Translations under genes and position numbers: made by a program
In this document: piece by piece, positions 27,101-40,187 of the stretch
How the letters are laid out: every line of letters starts with the position of its first letter
How positions within the stretch are numbered: the stretch's first letter is position 1
Assembly: GCA_036850595.1 (NCBI GenBank)
Contig: CM072163.1
Span: forward strand, 4,202,595 to 4,266,594
Length of the DNA stretch: 64,000 bases
Direction: 5' to 3'
Source: Rhyacichthys aspro
Taxonomy: Eukaryota > Chordata > Actinopteri > Gobiiformes > Rhyacichthyidae
Notes under the pieces: model-generated
What the model saw: the letters and a program-made list of their open reading frames with translations, nothing else
Database searches by the model: none
Told to the model about the DNA's origin: nothing

Positions 27101-30100
27101 GCATTCCAAGCATTTTAATACCACTTGTGTGCACTGGCTGAATTTTTATCGTTTAATATCATGAACGCACATGACTGGATGTACGTATTCTTTCATGTAA
27201 CCCATCAAGTGTGGATGCTCAGTATAAAATCATTTAATATTTATTCTATTAAGGCACTACAGAAGAAACTATACGATCCACAGTGCAGTATGTGATCCTG
27301 TTTACAATAAAGCAGTGTTCTCCTTTAACTCGGGCCTCTCATCTGAGCTGTGTTGTGTGCAGCGGACGATGATAGTGGAGATGGGGATTAAAGGGGTCAC
27401 CGGTGCAGGCTAAGGCAGACATAATTGCAGATGAGCCACAGTATGAACCGCAAGAGCTTGATGCACGCAGGAATGTGTGCCTAATAACTTGCACCTGCAC
27501 AAGAAGGGCCACATCTCAAAGAGGGCAGCGTTGTTTTTCGACTGTATGACTACTGTTGGACATCTGTGTGTGTCGAATGAACAAAACTGTACTTATCCCA
27601 AGGCAAAGTGTAACATTTTGTCAGTGGCCCATCTCATCAGCTGTGAAGGCAAATTAAAAAATATATTGATACCTAAAGGTTGTCCCACGTCTAATGCATC
27701 AGAATAGTCCGTTTAAACTATAGCAACTGTGTTTATAGCTGTTTTTCAAACTGTAGGAAAGCCTATGTCACACAAAAAGTTCCCATATTCCTCAAAAAGA
27801 CAGAGCACAACAGGTCATATGCATCCTTTTCCCAAACATAACCACACCTTCAGTTCTTAATGTAATGCCAAGGTTTTTATTGTCTTTATTGTCTCTTTAG
27901 TGTTTTGGTTTTCATCCCATCCACCTCCCCAGCCGACCTCTGACTCGAGAAGAGATTTATACTTGCCACAGACTTTTATGCAGTGGAGTTATTGAAAGAT
28001 GGGCCAGTGATCAAACATTGCTGTGTTACGACTTGGAATAAGAACAGGATGTACTGTCAGAAAGGCCATGGCTACCTTTATCTGTAAAATGTGAACTGGT
28101 GTGATCTGATCCAATAATTGCTGATTCTGGAGAAAGTGAGCAGGCGTTTGCTGCCAGGCCTTAGCTAATAGGAAACACATGAACGTGGAGGATACAGCAG
28201 CCAGAATAGTGTGTGTTTGTGAGATTGTCTCTATGCATGCTTTAAAGACTTGTATTCAGTGAGTCTGGCCCAGACAACTGAGGCAAGGAAAACAAAGCCG
28301 AGTGTTTGTGTTAGAGGAGAAAGAGCTGGCAGGTCTGCGAGCTGTGGAGACGAGTGTTCATTTTCCCCTTTTTCCTACCGACTGCAATACTTTTATTCCA
28401 CTGCTAACAACCACATTACCGGGTAACAATGCACACACACAATGGTCCACAGTTGTAAAAAAAAAAAGCTGGGACTTTTAAAATGTAGAGAGAGATAAGG
28501 AGAGACAGTTTGGAGGGCCAAGTACATGTGGGCCAAGAGTTTTATGTTGTGACTTTTAAAGTACTTCATCACTTTCTTAATGTTTGTGGAAATTGGTGAA
28601 TTCTTTATATTGTTTGCATATGTATAAACCAAACATAGATTTTCAAATGTTTTTTCATCATTTGACCTGTTTTGAAACAACCTCTTGACTCAAAACTGAG
28701 TATTATTTTTAGTTTACTTTTAAGATTATTATAAAAGTTGACTCAACCATTTTTCAGTGGAAAGTGGAGTGGACAAGCAGCAAATAAAGTTAGAAAGAAA
28801 CATTTCAACTAAAACTGGACTAAAACTATTTACAACATCCACCAAAGGATCATTTGTCTGTGGCTTAGTTTCTTCTTATTTCTAGCCTTACCTTTGACCT
28901 TCATTGTCTTTTCAAATTTGGGTCTAAAACCATCATACTATGATTTTTACCCTCACAGTCTCAACTTTAGTATATTTACATTAAGCATATTGTTTTCCAA
29001 CAGTGCCACACAGTGTTGTAGTGACTTATAAGGCTTCACAGTCGTCAGTAGCGTCAATATATTGTGATTAAGAAATAAATGAGTCGTGGATTTGTTGTAT
29101 TTTTAGTCTGTGACACCAAGTTAATACTGTTGATAAGTGTTTTACTAATCGTCCAAGACTAAGAACTAAGAAGCTCTCATTTTTAGTTAAAAAGACATCT
29201 GCAGCCATAGTGCAATAATATGTTCAAAAAGCACTATATAGAGAGAAAAGGGGGAATGAAAATGTACATTGCAGTGAGTAAAGTATGATCTATATATATA
29301 TGATAGTCTCTAAGGAGGTCAAATGAGTACTAGTATGAGTACAAAAGGCTCTGATAGCGAGTAATGAGTACTGGTATCAGCATCTTGATATCCCTAGACA
29401 ACATTAATGACAAATCATCCAGTCCATTCTGTGTAATGTGTGTAGAATAAAAATATGAAGATGATGTGAACATAAACAAGTCCAGTGTTGAATGTTTGCT
29501 GTGAGTTTCTGTGGTGCCGCTCAGACATGTCGTGTTAGTGCTGTGAGCCCTGAGTGTGGACTTAAAACAACTTTCCCAGCAGCACAGTGGAGCGAAGGTC
29601 AGGGCCTCTGTGGAATCTGGAGCCAGTGTGGCAGCAGCGCCCGAAGGTGCACCCACTGACCACAAATATCACCAAACTGGCTCAGTCCCAGTCCTGTTTG
29701 CTGGGATTGTATAGTATTTACAGTCCCATCTAATGCATATGTTGTTTTTAGAGTTTGACTGACTAAAGGCCAATACTTCCTCATGGATTTTCTTTAATTG
29801 TCTCATGGATTTATAGATTTCCTGTGCACCAGCTCCAACAGTCGAACAGCAGCGTGACGTCTGTATCCCACTCTCTTACTTTCTCAATCCACACCGGATT
29901 ATCTGCAAAACCAGAGCAAACTGGTTCGTTTTCTTATTAAATAAATCAAAGGAGGTTGTGTCTTAAGGGGTTTCTGCTGCGCAAACAGTCGGTGGGATTC
30001 ATCCTGGTTAACGTAGGAAGTGAAGACAGCCAACAAGAAGCAGAAAATCATGGTGATTATTTGAGAAAGTTTGCAGATTGTGTAGGTGTTGTATTTCAGT

Positions 30101-30722
30101 CGAAGATATTCTACCAGAGCTCACAAGTCACTAAATTAAAGACAGCAGGTGGTGGACCGTGCTGCTCATTTTGCAGCAGACTTTTCATAAAATAAAAATG
30201 ATTGCACTAATATTTGAACTGTAAATGTTAGACAATCCCCTTTTTATAATTATTTTTAGCAATAATTTCTTGAAAAAGGAACAAAAGTAAATATGAGCCA
30301 TTAAGCTTCTGAGAAGGTCCAAACAAATCATTTCTCTGTTTCTCCTCTGATAATAATAGCATAAAAGCTCCATAAAGTTGATTAATATTTCTGTCACAAT
30401 TTAACTTACTTAAATAATTAAAACATGTCCATTCTTGGGGAAAAGGTTTTTAAATATAACAATAACCTGCCTGGTTACCTTAACCTTACACACCAAAAAA
30501 ACCCGTGCACTTACTGTCTCTCTGTGTATCTTTGCTGCAGGACTTCAGAAACATATTCACATTTGAGATTTGAGCAGATTTGCAAAAACCTGGTTCCAAT
30601 ATTTCATCTCCATCAGGGAGAATTTTTTAATCAAATTGAATTTAGACAAGAAGATTAAAAACTCACTTGAATATCAGCTCATAAGAATAATGTAGCTAAT
30701 GCTTTATTAACTATGCTTGTGG

Positions 30723-30760
30723 ATAATTTGCATGAATAATTATGCATATTTAATGGGAAC
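30723..30760. promoter_or_regulatory. Octamer and homeodomain-site cluster, candidate enhancer core
   Basis: A perfect ATTTGCAT octamer (POU factor site) lies at 30726-30733. A TAATTATGCATATTTAAT stretch follows immediately, offering overlapping homeodomain and POU half-sites. Such dense arrangements are common in conserved developmental enhancers. AT-rich vertebrate DNA produces them by chance too, so this is a candidate only. Confidence 0.3.
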
Positions 30761-33700
30761 AGACTCGTATTCTGGCCGTCCAAGACCCTCTGACTGTGTC
30801 ACCATGGAAACACAAAAGGGAGGAAACTAAAGAAACTCAAGAACCATAGCTATGTGCTTTTAGCATTTCCTCATTGCTAATAATAAGAGGCCACTTTACA
30901 CTTGGACCATTTACAATCTAAACTCAAGACTGCACTACGGGCCATACATTGGCATGACTTTATAAAGCAGTGTTAATTGTCGATGTGGCAGCTCTTAGAC
31001 TTGGACCACAACCACATTCCTCTGATAATCTTTGGAAACTTTTTAAGTACAGCACAGCTCCAGTCTGTGTGGCGCTTGAACCAGAATATGGAAAAAAATA
31101 GCTTTATATTAATCCAAATCCAGAATCCTCAGTCACTGTGTCGAGTGCTTCTCGTGCTCAGACACATTACCACAAACACAAAGCAGCTTATTAAACCATT
31201 AGCACCTCCACGGCTCGGCCTGTTCACTGAGTGACATCTGAGGCCGCTCTGACTGAGTTCATTAAACACAATCAGACAAAGTGGGACCTCCCACTGGGGA
31301 CAGGGGTGAGAGGTCCTGACCCCCAGGCTTCGGGGCGGGGTCGCTGGGGGTACCGGTCTGTCAGTCTGATTCACACAGGTTGGTTTGAAAAACACTGGGG
31401 CTGCTCAGTGAACGGGAAGAGTTTGTTGATATGTTGGACAAGCCATTTTCATTTAGTTATCTGTAGATCTGGATAAAATTTGTAGTATTATATTGTATTG
31501 TGATCACATAGGAGTAAAAGTAGTCAACAAAGTCAGTACTTCTTGAGAATAAAATACAATTCCGTGTAAAGGCAACTCGACTGCAGAGTAACAAAGTAAT
31601 TGGAGTATTTAAATATGTAGATAATCGCTATTTAAAAAGTCTTTTGCCTTATACATTTGTAATAATACTGTCTAATGCCTTCTCCATCCAGCTCTGGAAA
31701 AGTGCTACTGCTAATAAAGACTGCGTTCAAAGATGCATAAACACACTGTACGCTCATCTGGAGTTTATTAGCGCCGGTTGCGAGCGCTGACAGCTCTTTG
31801 ATCAGCAGCAAGCTCAGATGAGAGTTGTGTGTTTGGGAGAGGGGTGTGGAAAAATCAGCTCATGGTTAGAAAAACAAAGAGGAATGAAAGGATAATGTAT
31901 GTTTGAATATAGTACAACCAATGTTTTATTCCAAAGTCAATTCCAATCTCTCAATTCAATCAAGCAAGAGTTTACATATGTTTATATTTTCGTATTAAGT
32001 CAGTAGTGGAGCCTTTTCAATCAAATCAATCAATCTTTATTTCAGACTCAATTTGGTCCATATAAAGCATATTTTCCATAAAGCAGTTTGTAAAGAGCGA
32101 TCATTCATTTGCACGTTTTGCTTCTGCTGAGTTTGGTGCTTTCACACATCGCTGAAACTTTAATGGACTCAAAACGTTTTCATGGTCAATTTTCTCTGAA
32201 CAAAGGCATTCAAGTTTTGTTGGGAATCAGAGAGACTTGTTGATGTAGCATTTGGCTCCAATGCAGAATCTTTATAATGGAGTATCTATCCAATCCTATA
32301 GCCACAGCTGTCTGGTAGGCCTCTAATGTTAAAGCAAAGAAATCAAAAGATAGTCAAAAAAGAACAATACTTATGTTGGTTTCATTTCAAATTCCTATTC
32401 CAGCAAATAAACAAACACATCGATAAATTATTAAACTACACATTTTACTCTATGTGTCTCATAGTATCTCTCATTATCTCTTAGAAATATATGTTTCGAA
32501 AAAGCAGGAAACAACATGTACCTGACGTTTGCTATGAATTCATTCAAAAAAACAGTTTATATTTGACGTTATATGCATTTATACTGTTTTTTTTTGGTCA
32601 TTTTTAGAGATACAAACATTACATAAACAAATATACACATTAATAGTGACAGTGAAGAAAATGCTGTTGGTTATTGGTCACTATATACTTAACAGTTTTC
32701 ACTACCTACTTATTTTATGTTTGAATGTCATATCTGGACTATGCATTTTGTATTTATTACAAATACAAAATAATGAACAGAAAACACAGTTTAACAAAAG
32801 AGTCAAAATTAGACATTCATTAGCTGAGATGCTAAGTGATTAAACTCCAAAGATTTGTTTTTGAATCTTCTACATTTCATTTTCCACAAACACAATAGCA
32901 CTTGGATGTTTTCAGACCTGCATATAATGGTTAATTTGATTTTGAGGCCAACTAACGAGAAATCTTTGTTGGCCTTAGCGGTTATTTGGTGCTTTCTGTC
33001 GTCCATTTATCTTCCTATTGTCCAAACACGACACTTTAGGGATGGTCTTTCTGGGGGAAGGGGACAGTTAGCAGCTGGCCACGCCTGTTAAATCCTCTCC
33101 ACAAAACCCTCCCACCAGCTCCATCTGCTTCCCAAGAGGCTCCCCTCGACTCAAACACCATCAATACACCTTACACTGCCTTTGATCCCGGGACAGCGGA
33201 AGCCTACATCTGCTCTTACTACATCAGACCCTTTAAAAACAATCGGGCCCTTGTTGGCTGGTAGAGGGAATATGACAGAGCACTGAAAGTGATGACACGG
33301 CTTCTTACACTGCGTTGTTCATCCACAGTTCCTGTATTAGCTCACGACTTGACCTTGACGCTGACAGCAGAGTGGTGCCTTTCTACTGTTTTCACATAAT
33401 AAGCTGCCATGCTTCTGTTAGAGCTGCCACGTTTAATCTCGACTTGGGATGTTTCTTTTACACCTGAAAAAATCCTCACAAAAATGTTTCAGTTCTTTGG
33501 TGGTTTGGCCTAACTGAGCAGGTGCTACAAAGACTTACTGCATTTCAGATTTTAATGGGACTAGATTTTTTACAAGACAGTGCTTACTCTTTTACCTGAG
33601 AGAAAACATTCTGAAAAACTGGATGCTAAGCTAATACTATTGCTTTAATACAACAGCTCTATATACCGACTCTAGTCTTAACCTTTTGTGCTCTTATTGA

Positions 33701-35644
33701 CTAGATTTCCATTTATTTAGAGTCTTTTCAAACAAATGATGTATTCCACACTAGAGATTAAACTATAGGCTAGAAAAATACAGCATTTTTGCACAGACAA
33801 CTAGAGAAATAATGGAATTAATATGTTTTTGTGTTGTTGTATCTTGTGTGTTCATTCATTTGCCATCTAATCTGTCGTTTTTGGGGAAAAAACACTATCC
33901 AACTTTATTTCTGACATTGGGACATTGTTAACAGAGAAACTAGGTGGTGGTTTATAGACACAGTGCAGTGATGTGAGAAGGCAAGGTGCAGTCAGTAGGG
34001 GCCTGAGGCTTATTCCTGGCCGTGGGCCTCCTGGCAGGTAAATCCGGCTTTGCCTCCAGACACCCTCAGTTTGGAAAATTGGAGTCACATGACATGGATT
34101 TTATATGAATCCTCTCAATTTAGATGCAGACATCGCCAGAAACACACACACTCCTTTTTTTGTCTTCAGTGACCCTTTATGCATTTGACATTTTATGCCT
34201 TTACGTAATATGTTTTAGTCATTTTTGAAGATCCTAGCAATTAGATCAACACCGCGTGACGTCCTGAAAATGTTGAAAAGAATGGAAATGTTGAATGATG
34301 CATTAGAGTGACTGCAGTCTCTAGGAGCTGCTGACGAACAAGACGCTGATCCAAAATTTAGATTCCTGACAAATACAGTCTGCTTCCAGTGGGAACGCAG
34401 TAAAAGAGAGAGAGAGAAAATCCAAGGCGGGAAAGAGGATAGTCAGAGAGCGGACCTTAGAGAGCCTATGCATTATTTATCAGTCCTTTCTCCATCTTTT
34501 TTTTCTCCTCCTCCTCTTTCTCAGCTCACTCCTCCTTTTCCCTCAGCAGCTACAATGTTCCCTGTTGTCTTCTGTCTGCGTCATGGTTAAATATTCAAGT
34601 AGTCGTCACAGTACTGTACCCCACAATGCACTGTACTGCCTGAAAATAACATTGAGTCACACATAAGGAGTTAAAACTTGTTATACAGCTGTGCGGATTT
34701 GAACGCAGAATTACCCTCACTGTGACTCCCCTCGTCACAACAGACTGATAAGAAGTTCACTTCAAGGGCACGACAACAATTAGAGCCAATACAAAGTGGA
34801 TATGAGGAATGCTACAAGGTTTCCTGTAACTGAACATTTAATTTAGACAGAAAATTCATTTATAGTTTACTGATTTATTCCTAGCATTATGGCAGCTTTG
34901 CAAATGCATTTCAGAACCACTCTCCGAAAGTTTTCTAAAGCCAATTTAAAACATACCAAAAAGGCATATTGACAAATTGAATAAAAACCTGCTGCTGGAC
35001 GGTTTTAGTTTGACAGCATTGTATTTTGGGTCAATCACCAATACTTGAGGGGAATTGCCTTGGGAGATAACATTGATATAAAAACACTGATCTACATTTG
35101 TTACATAGAGACATAAACAAACAATAATCACTCCACTATTAACAGGACTACAGCTAGTATCTGAAAATATTCTGGAATAGATATAATTACTGTGCTTCCC
35201 CAAGGAGCCTATATCCCTGTTTGGGCCAATTGGAATATCTTGACATTGGTGTGACAAGATTGGACCAAGCTGTAATTCAGAGTTCTGCTGGGTTGACACA
35301 TGATCAGGTGATATACATTCAGCAAAAATATGGCTGTCTAGTGTTTTTAAATTTTGTCAGAACTGATTAATACAAATAACAATTGAAGCAGACTCATTGA
35401 ATTAAACTAACTCAAGCTCCACATTAAAAACACACAATACAATAATAACATATTATCTTTTACTGTTTTTACAATATGGCTTTGAAATATTGTGAATTGA
35501 AGATGTGCACTGATACTAAACCTGTTTTTTGTGTCTTCTGTGTGTTTCAGGTGGCTGTTGTGAAACCGTGAAGACTCACTCGCTGACACAGAGGACCCAG
35601 ACGAATGGAAGAGCCCCAGTTCTCTTTATTTATTACCTTCACGA

Positions 35645-35674
35645 TGTGTGTGTGTGAGTGTGTGTGTGTGTGTG
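35645..35674. repeat. TG dinucleotide microsatellite
   Basis: About fourteen TG units with one GA interruption lie about 95 bases into the presumed terminal exon. Confidence 0.9.
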
Positions 35675-36063
35675 ACTGTGACGTGTGCACGGAAAAGCGG
35701 TGGGATGCATGTGACGAATGGTTCCTAAGAGTTCAGGCTATCATTTGCAGATTTTGTTTACTTTTTATAAAGTTCCAATAACTCCTATATCATTGTCACA
35801 GTATCGACAAAAGGACTTTACTATTGGTACATATTGTGTTTTGTGTTTGTAACTAGCCTCCTATTTAAGAATGTATATTTGTATAATATACTCATCTAGG
35901 AACTATATAATGGACAGTTTGACTATCGCTTCATCTTCTCACACCGCTCTTGCCAACACACACATATCGACAAACACAACACAAGCAGAAACTAACAAGG
36001 AACAAAAAATAATACAGTCAAAGAAAAAGGTTTTTCATATCTTTTTTAAACTTGTTTGACTTG

Positions 36064-36069
36064 AATAAA
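36064..36069 (+). terminator. Proximal poly(A) signal AATAAA in the presumed cdk14 3' UTR
   Basis: AATAAA runs directly into a longer A-run. It would give a short 3' UTR of roughly 530 bases if used. The genomic A-run also makes it a likely site of internal oligo(dT) priming in cDNA data. Confidence 0.4.
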
Positions 36070-36099
36070 AAAAAAAAGTTATAATAATAGCAATGTGAG

Positions 36100-36340
36100 G
36101 CTTTCTCAGGTGGATTAACACATGTCTGGGGGCCATATTAAAGGTCCTCAGTTCATGTCCAAATGTTATCCTCCCATGCTTTCCTTTAGTTTCTTCCCCT
36201 CATCCAAAGATATGCATGTGTTGATAATTGGTGAATCTAAAGTGTCCATAGTGAATAAATTAGTGAATCATTGTGTGTCAATGTAAGTGGCAGGGTCTAT
36301 CCTTCCTCATGCCCAAAGATGCTTGATTAAACTCCATTAT
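36100..36340 (+). repeat. Old copy of a common teleost repeat inside the presumed 3' UTR
   Basis: The order of words is ATCCAAAGATATGCATGTGT, TAATTGGTGAATCTAAAGTG, TCCATAGTGAATA and a later CAATGTAAGTGG. It follows, with many substitutions, the middle part of the same abundant fish repeat whose head appears at 18965-19085 (usual form CCAAAGACATGCATG, then AATTGGTGACTCTAAATTG). The copy lies just after the proximal poly(A) signal, so the distal 3' UTR would include it. Confidence 0.6.
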
Positions 36341-39300
36341 CGTATATATTATTTTTATTCTTAAATTAAATTTTGTCTTATTTTGTATACCATTACAATC
36401 AGCATTTTTTACCAAAGCTTTACTTCAAGCAGACGCCTTCTTTGGAATCATTCTTTCATGGGGAATTACCTCCATGTGACGTCTGTAAAAATGGCTGGTG
36501 ATCAGACAGTGTGCAACAATAGTATTTAGCTTTGTCTGATCCTGTAATGAGGTGCATTTGCTTCACAACATGGAAGCAGACCAGTAATGTTGGATTCTCA
36601 TTTCATCCACAAACCAGACGTAAAACAACAAACTAAAAACAAAACGTGAATAGGCTACATTTGGATTTTGCTCTAGAGAGTTATAATCCAAGTTAAAAAC
36701 ACAATTTAGCTACAACTTTATAAAGAGACCTCAGAGATGAAGCCAGACTTGTGTTAATTTCACCTGAAAAGCCTGTCTATGGAGATGTTGATGGCGCACA
36801 CATGGCTTAAAACCAATCAGACGCAATACTGACGACAGCTGTAGACGTGCATGTTGAGTGAATGAGTGTAATAAATACGGGCAATAGCTTAGCACTGGTG
36901 CTTCCATCTATGTATACGAGCTAACGAGCTAATGAGCTAAAGAACAAAAAACTGTCAGACGCCACGGCAATAAGCTACACAGGCTGTTGTCCGATGTGAC
37001 CCAGGACAATCCTTACTTTCACCGAAACATCTGCAATATTAATATGGCCAATAGTTTTGTTTAGTTTATGAAATGTAAAGACAGAGCTGTAGCTTTCTTG
37101 TCTGAAATACTAATGCACAGATGATTGTGGCAGGTGTGTACTACAGACAGTATAAGAGGTGGACATCACTATTTAAAACATTCAATGGACCTATGATGTT
37201 ACAAACGTTTATGAAGCTGGGACTACAATATCTGCAACAAGGTTCAAGTTAAGGATGCACAAAGCCTGGCAGTGACTATACTGTCTTTAGCTTCAAGTTA
37301 TGTAGGTAGTAATGCTAACAGCTAAACTACCGCTAAAGCAAAGATACACTTTTAAAGCAATAGTGTAGCTAGTGTACATAAAAACGTACTGTGTCCTTGC
37401 ATCCTAGCGTTAGATGAACAAACAAGAAGATAACACTCCACTGAGAAGCACTGGGGAATAAACTTTACTGGCCTGTTTATGTCTCACAATTTAGTTTAAT
37501 AGCATTCATCTGCAGATGGACCTCCAGTAAAACAAAGACAATGGCTTGTAACCGAGCTTCCGTGTCAACCGTAATCCCACAGTCCACTATTCCTACTGTC
37601 TACAGCGTGTAGTATGTGGAGTATAAGTGGGAAATACTTACCAAGCCCTAACACATGCTTTCTCATATGTGTGCCCTTCAACATCCTACAAACTCGTTAA
37701 ATGAATAACAAGAGGTTTATACTGTTTTTGAAGCGTTCTGTTAATGTTTTGTGTGAAAAAACGTACGGTGATTATTGTGAAGTACTATCAACACAACGGC
37801 TTCCTTCGTATCAATCAGTTCAGATTTGACTGAGACAATAATTCTGACCCTGTGCTGTTAATTAGCTGAAGACACAAGGCTGATAACGTGAGGCTGTGGT
37901 GCTCTGTGGCCTCTCGCATTACATACACTCACACAAGCTCACTTCCATATCCATACTATAGATGTATTGCCTGCTAGGATAAGGTCCCTGCACTTATCTT
38001 GTCCAGTCTGCTACCGTACAGTTTATACCTGCAGCCCCTTCATGCCCCGTCCAGCTGGTGTTTGTTTGGCAAATGAACAAAGGCTACCTTTAAGAATTCA
38101 CGTGATGCTTATGTTTAATGAGATACTGGATTGGTTGAGTTGTGCTCTGAGATGAAACAGAAATGGTGGGCCAAAGGACTCTGATGTGAGTGTTTTGAAC
38201 TTGCAATATTGATAGACGAAGTTTATAGTGTGAGAAGAGATGTATTTGGAAAAGATGAGTCTGGGAAGCCCCAAGTGTAATAGCTACGAAGTCGGTTACA
38301 AATAAACTCCATGATGCAAACCACTCTGTAAAAAAAACAATTAGACCAATCAGAAGTTAATTTATATTTAATTTTTAAGTTAAGTTATCTTTTCTAAAGC
38401 TTTTCTGGTTGTATGTCTATCCAATTCCATCTATTTTATGCTGTGTTTGTTCAAAATTCCCTGGAAATCAGCAAATCCAAAGAGACCAGACTGATCAGAA
38501 CAGAAAGAGCTTCCTCAGTTGATCCATTGGTCCACTATTTCTTATGTCTGTCGGTGCAGTATACTGCATTTACCTTCTATTTTAAGCAATCGACAGAAAT
38601 ACCAACATAGACGCTGAGTAAAGTCATGCTGTGGACCTGGGTTACTAAGAATAGTCTTGCAATATTTTACAATGATTTATGTTATCATTTTCTGCTGTGG
38701 AAGTGATGCTGTTTTAAGTTATTTTTCTGGTAACCTTTTATTGTCAGACTTTACTCACTTTGTTGATCGGTCGGTGCTGACTTCAAACCATCTAAACTAC
38801 CTTCCCTGAGAGTCTATGGTGTCATCGATAGGGGATAAAGTCGACTAAATAATGCTTTTTAATGTGCAAAAATGTCTAGCCAAAGCTAATGTGCTTTAAA
38901 ACATTGTGAGCTACTTTGAGCTTGCATGATTAAAACAATAAAATAAGTAATTCATCTTTTGCACAACCTGATACCGTACATTTTGTACCCTGGCTTTTCT
39001 TCATTTTATTAAATGGTAACTGTCTCCAATCCAGCCTCTTAAATCCAATGAGGCAAAAGAAACTCTCCCGAAGGCATTTTAAAAGCACTTTAAGAAAATC
39101 ATTTAGCCCTACATTCCAGCCTGTGTGGTCATTTATGCACTTGCTTTGCCCTAAATAAAATGAATATAATATACCACTGTTTTGCCTGAGTTAAACAGCC
39201 GAACTATGTCTAGACTAAGTCCCTGAATTTGAACTTTTATAACTGATTGAGGAGATGTCAGAAATGCTCGTTGGAGCCATGATGCAGCTCCTCAGTGTCA

Positions 39301-39488
39301 TCCCCGGGCTGTGACTGTGCAACAGTAAAAAGGGGAGGAGAGGCAGTGGGTAATGCCAGTGAAGCAGCGTGACAGAAGAGGGTTAATACCATCGAGCTGT
39401 GTGAAGATTGCCCCAGCCTCGTGTGGCTTTAAAGGATTGCAGGCAGTATTAGCAGCTGAATAATTATTTTTGGTCTGTTTTCTTTTTG

Positions 39489-39592
39489 TGCACGCGTTCT
39501 GTGTGGCACGTACGTTTCTTTCTCGTACAGCGGCGGAGCGATACACGCCTGCAGTCGCGTACGCAAACGTATATTTTTGCGTCCTGTGTGGG
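39489..39592. promoter_or_regulatory. CpG-dense patch within the presumed cdk14 3' UTR
   Basis: About fourteen CpG dinucleotides occur within about 105 bases, far above the surrounding sequence, which is CpG-poor. The patch has CACGCG, an ACGTACGT-like palindrome, CGGCGG and CGCGTACGC. It may be an unmethylated regulatory island or an alternative promoter upstream of fzd1. No TATA box or initiator was identified, so the function is unknown. Confidence 0.35.
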
Positions 39593-40040
39593 CAGTCCCT
39601 GAAGGCACTCTGCTCAAACTTGAATGTTCTTCATAGATTTGAGTCCAGTGAAGGAACGGTTCGGTGAAATTGCACATTTAGCACTGTGACAGGAAAATGA
39701 AATAATATTTTACCAGAAATATGAAGGGTGTGCTGAAGTGAAATAGTGATGCTTCCACTGTTTGTATACAGGGTTACATGTGCCCCTTAATGCTAGCAAA
39801 GAGAAATCCTTTATGAATATACAAACATCTATTTTTGGTGGTCTATCATGGAAAGAAATGGCAACGGTTGGAAAAACAAGGTGTGAGTCCTTGCTGTTCT
39901 GAAAGAAGTCCATGTTTGCAGCTTTTTTATTTTTTTCCAACAAAGCTTCTCTTGCATTTTATTATTTTAATTTTGTATGCTGCACTGAAAAAATATATCA
40001 TTTTCACACGTGGTTTGGAAAACAAAAAACAAAAAAAACA

Positions 40041-40059
40041 GAAGTGCTGTCGGCACTTC
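40041..40059 (+). promoter_or_regulatory. Perfect short stem-loop near the distal 3' end
   Basis: GAAGTGC and GCACTTC are exact reverse complements around a five-base TGTCG loop. The hairpin lies about 120 bases upstream of the distal AATAAA. A long A-rich tract precedes it. It could be an RNA structural element of the 3' UTR, but a seven-base stem may arise by chance. Confidence 0.35.
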
Positions 40060-40181
40060 AAGTGAAACAATATAGTATACAGTAGAATAGCAGTTGCATT
40101 ATTTGTTACAACCTGTATGTAATGTTATTATGGAAGATGTAATGTCCTTCTGTAAATGTTGTTTAATGTTGTTTTACCTGA

Positions 40182-40187
40182 AATAAA
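40182..40187 (+). terminator. Distal poly(A) signal AATAAA of the presumed cdk14 transcript
   Basis: AATAAA sits in T-rich sequence and is followed by a TG-rich stretch with TGTGTGTAATG at about 40208. That is the expected downstream U/GU element layout. Cleavage is expected at roughly 40200-40210. Confidence 0.5.

Larger units (their letters stand above)
22254..35550. other. Non-coding stretch, presumed last intron of the upstream gene
   Basis: No recognisable exon was found. It holds repeat copies at 23320-23632 and possibly 23768-24130, and an octamer-containing element at 30723-30760. Several stretches (24130-24230, 25890-25970, 29500-29660, 31290-31380, 33040-33230) have the mixed-composition texture of conserved non-coding DNA. 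A long pyrimidine tract followed by CAG at 34490-34556 mimics a splice acceptor but leads into no recognisable coding frame. Confidence 0.5.

Noticed and set aside
32020..32050. CAATCAATCAATCTTTATTT, like the start of another common fish repeat
   Set aside because: Only about 20 bases match and the sequence that follows departs from the family, so no element was annotated.
34490..34560. Long pyrimidine tract ending in CAG, resembling a strong splice acceptor
   Set aside because: The downstream frame does not resemble CDK14 or any other known protein, and no donor was found; likely a simple pyrimidine-rich tract.
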